Shown piece by piece: positions 6,281 to 6,376 of a stretch of 6,376 nt of DNA (the stretch's first letter is position 1; each line of letters begins with the position of its first letter). This DNA comes from Acidisphaera sp035272265. GTDB lineage: Bacteria > Pseudomonadota > Alphaproteobacteria > Acetobacterales > Acetobacteraceae. Under the pieces are notes generated by a model. The model ran no database searches. It was not told the origin of the DNA and worked only from the letters and a program-made list of their open reading frames with translations. The DNA lies in NCBI GenBank assembly GCA_035272265.1, contig DATEQV010000224.1, positions 1 to 6,376 on the forward strand, in the 5' to 3' direction. The position numbers and the translations under genes were made by a program.

Positions 6281-6376
6281 TGCCGAGTAGGTGGGGACGT
6301 TGCCGCCCCCACCCCTCACAGACCCGGACGTGCGGATTTGCCGAGTCGGCCCGGGGAGTTTCACCCCGAGCCGCTC
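6279..6376 (-). mobile_element. Probable 3' end of a group II intron (domain V-like and domain VI), body off the right edge
   Basis: Read on the minus strand, the segment has the order and signature pieces of a bacterial group II intron 3' end. 6321-6347 resembles domain V: GACTCGG pairs with CCGGGTC, ends in GCACGTCCGGGTC and is followed by TGTGAGGGG, which parallels the usual GCACGTACGGTTC-TGAGGGG. 6291-6312 forms a 9-bp stem closed by a GCAA tetraloop, as in domain VI. On its flanks GAG pairs with CTC (6285-6287), leaving an unpaired TA that would contain the branch-point adenosine (6288). The 3' splice boundary is not exact, around 6278-6281. The reverse transcriptase and upstream domains would lie beyond 6376. 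Domain V is about 27 nt rather than 34, so this may be a degenerate remnant or a divergent class. Identification is from remembered consensus. Confidence 0.55.
6291..6312 (-). other. Stem-loop with GCAA tetraloop (domain VI-like)
   Basis: On the minus strand, nine base pairs (one G-U) enclose a GCAA loop, a GNRA tetraloop typical of structured RNA. There is no following T-run, which argues against a plain intrinsic terminator. Confidence 0.7.

Overview
The window is about 6.4 kb of GC-rich, tightly packed bacterial DNA. Gene content and protein style point to an alphaproteobacterium, perhaps Rhodospirillales/Acetobacterales or a relative: a short DjlA-type co-chaperone beginning MGYWGKLIGG, an AmpD-like amidase directly behind it, a DUF2270 membrane protein, a patatin of the GGGAHGAF type, and a DUF4118/PAS sensor kinase of the HDFNN class. 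This placement rests on remembered family patterns, not a search, so it is tentative.

Layout, left to right. (1) Bases 1-1520, minus strand: the N-terminal 506 codons of a membrane-anchored PAS/PAS histidine kinase whose C-terminal part is off the left edge. (2) Bases 1521-1687: a divergent promoter region holding three direct repeats with an exact 19-bp period. (3) Bases 1688-3957, plus strand: a probable three-gene operon of djlA-like co-chaperone (TerB plus J domain), zinc amidase with a C-terminal peptidoglycan-binding domain, and a DUF2270 membrane protein. Spacings are 5 bp and 36 bp. (4) Bases 3958-4038: a convergent spacer without a convincing terminator. (5) Bases 4039-6159, minus strand: a family-2-like glycosyltransferase preceded by a patatin-like phospholipase, 72 bp apart. 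(6) Bases 6160-6376: a 217-bp non-coding end. It carries a short GC hairpin and a Fur-box-like inverted repeat upstream of the patatin gene. At the edge is a minus-strand RNA-like segment that strongly resembles the 3' end (domain V-like plus domain VI) of a bacterial group II intron, whose body would lie to the right.

Functionally, the plus-strand genes look like an envelope or peptidoglycan maintenance cluster: a membrane-tethered J-protein that recruits DnaK, an amidase that cleaves the MurNAc-L-Ala bond, and an uncharacterised membrane protein. The minus-strand patatin and glycosyltransferase could act on lipids and surface glycans, but their substrates cannot be read from sequence. No gene-free stretch exceeds 300 bp. 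The most unusual items are the 19-bp repeat array in the divergent promoter and the intron-like 3' end with a shortened domain V.
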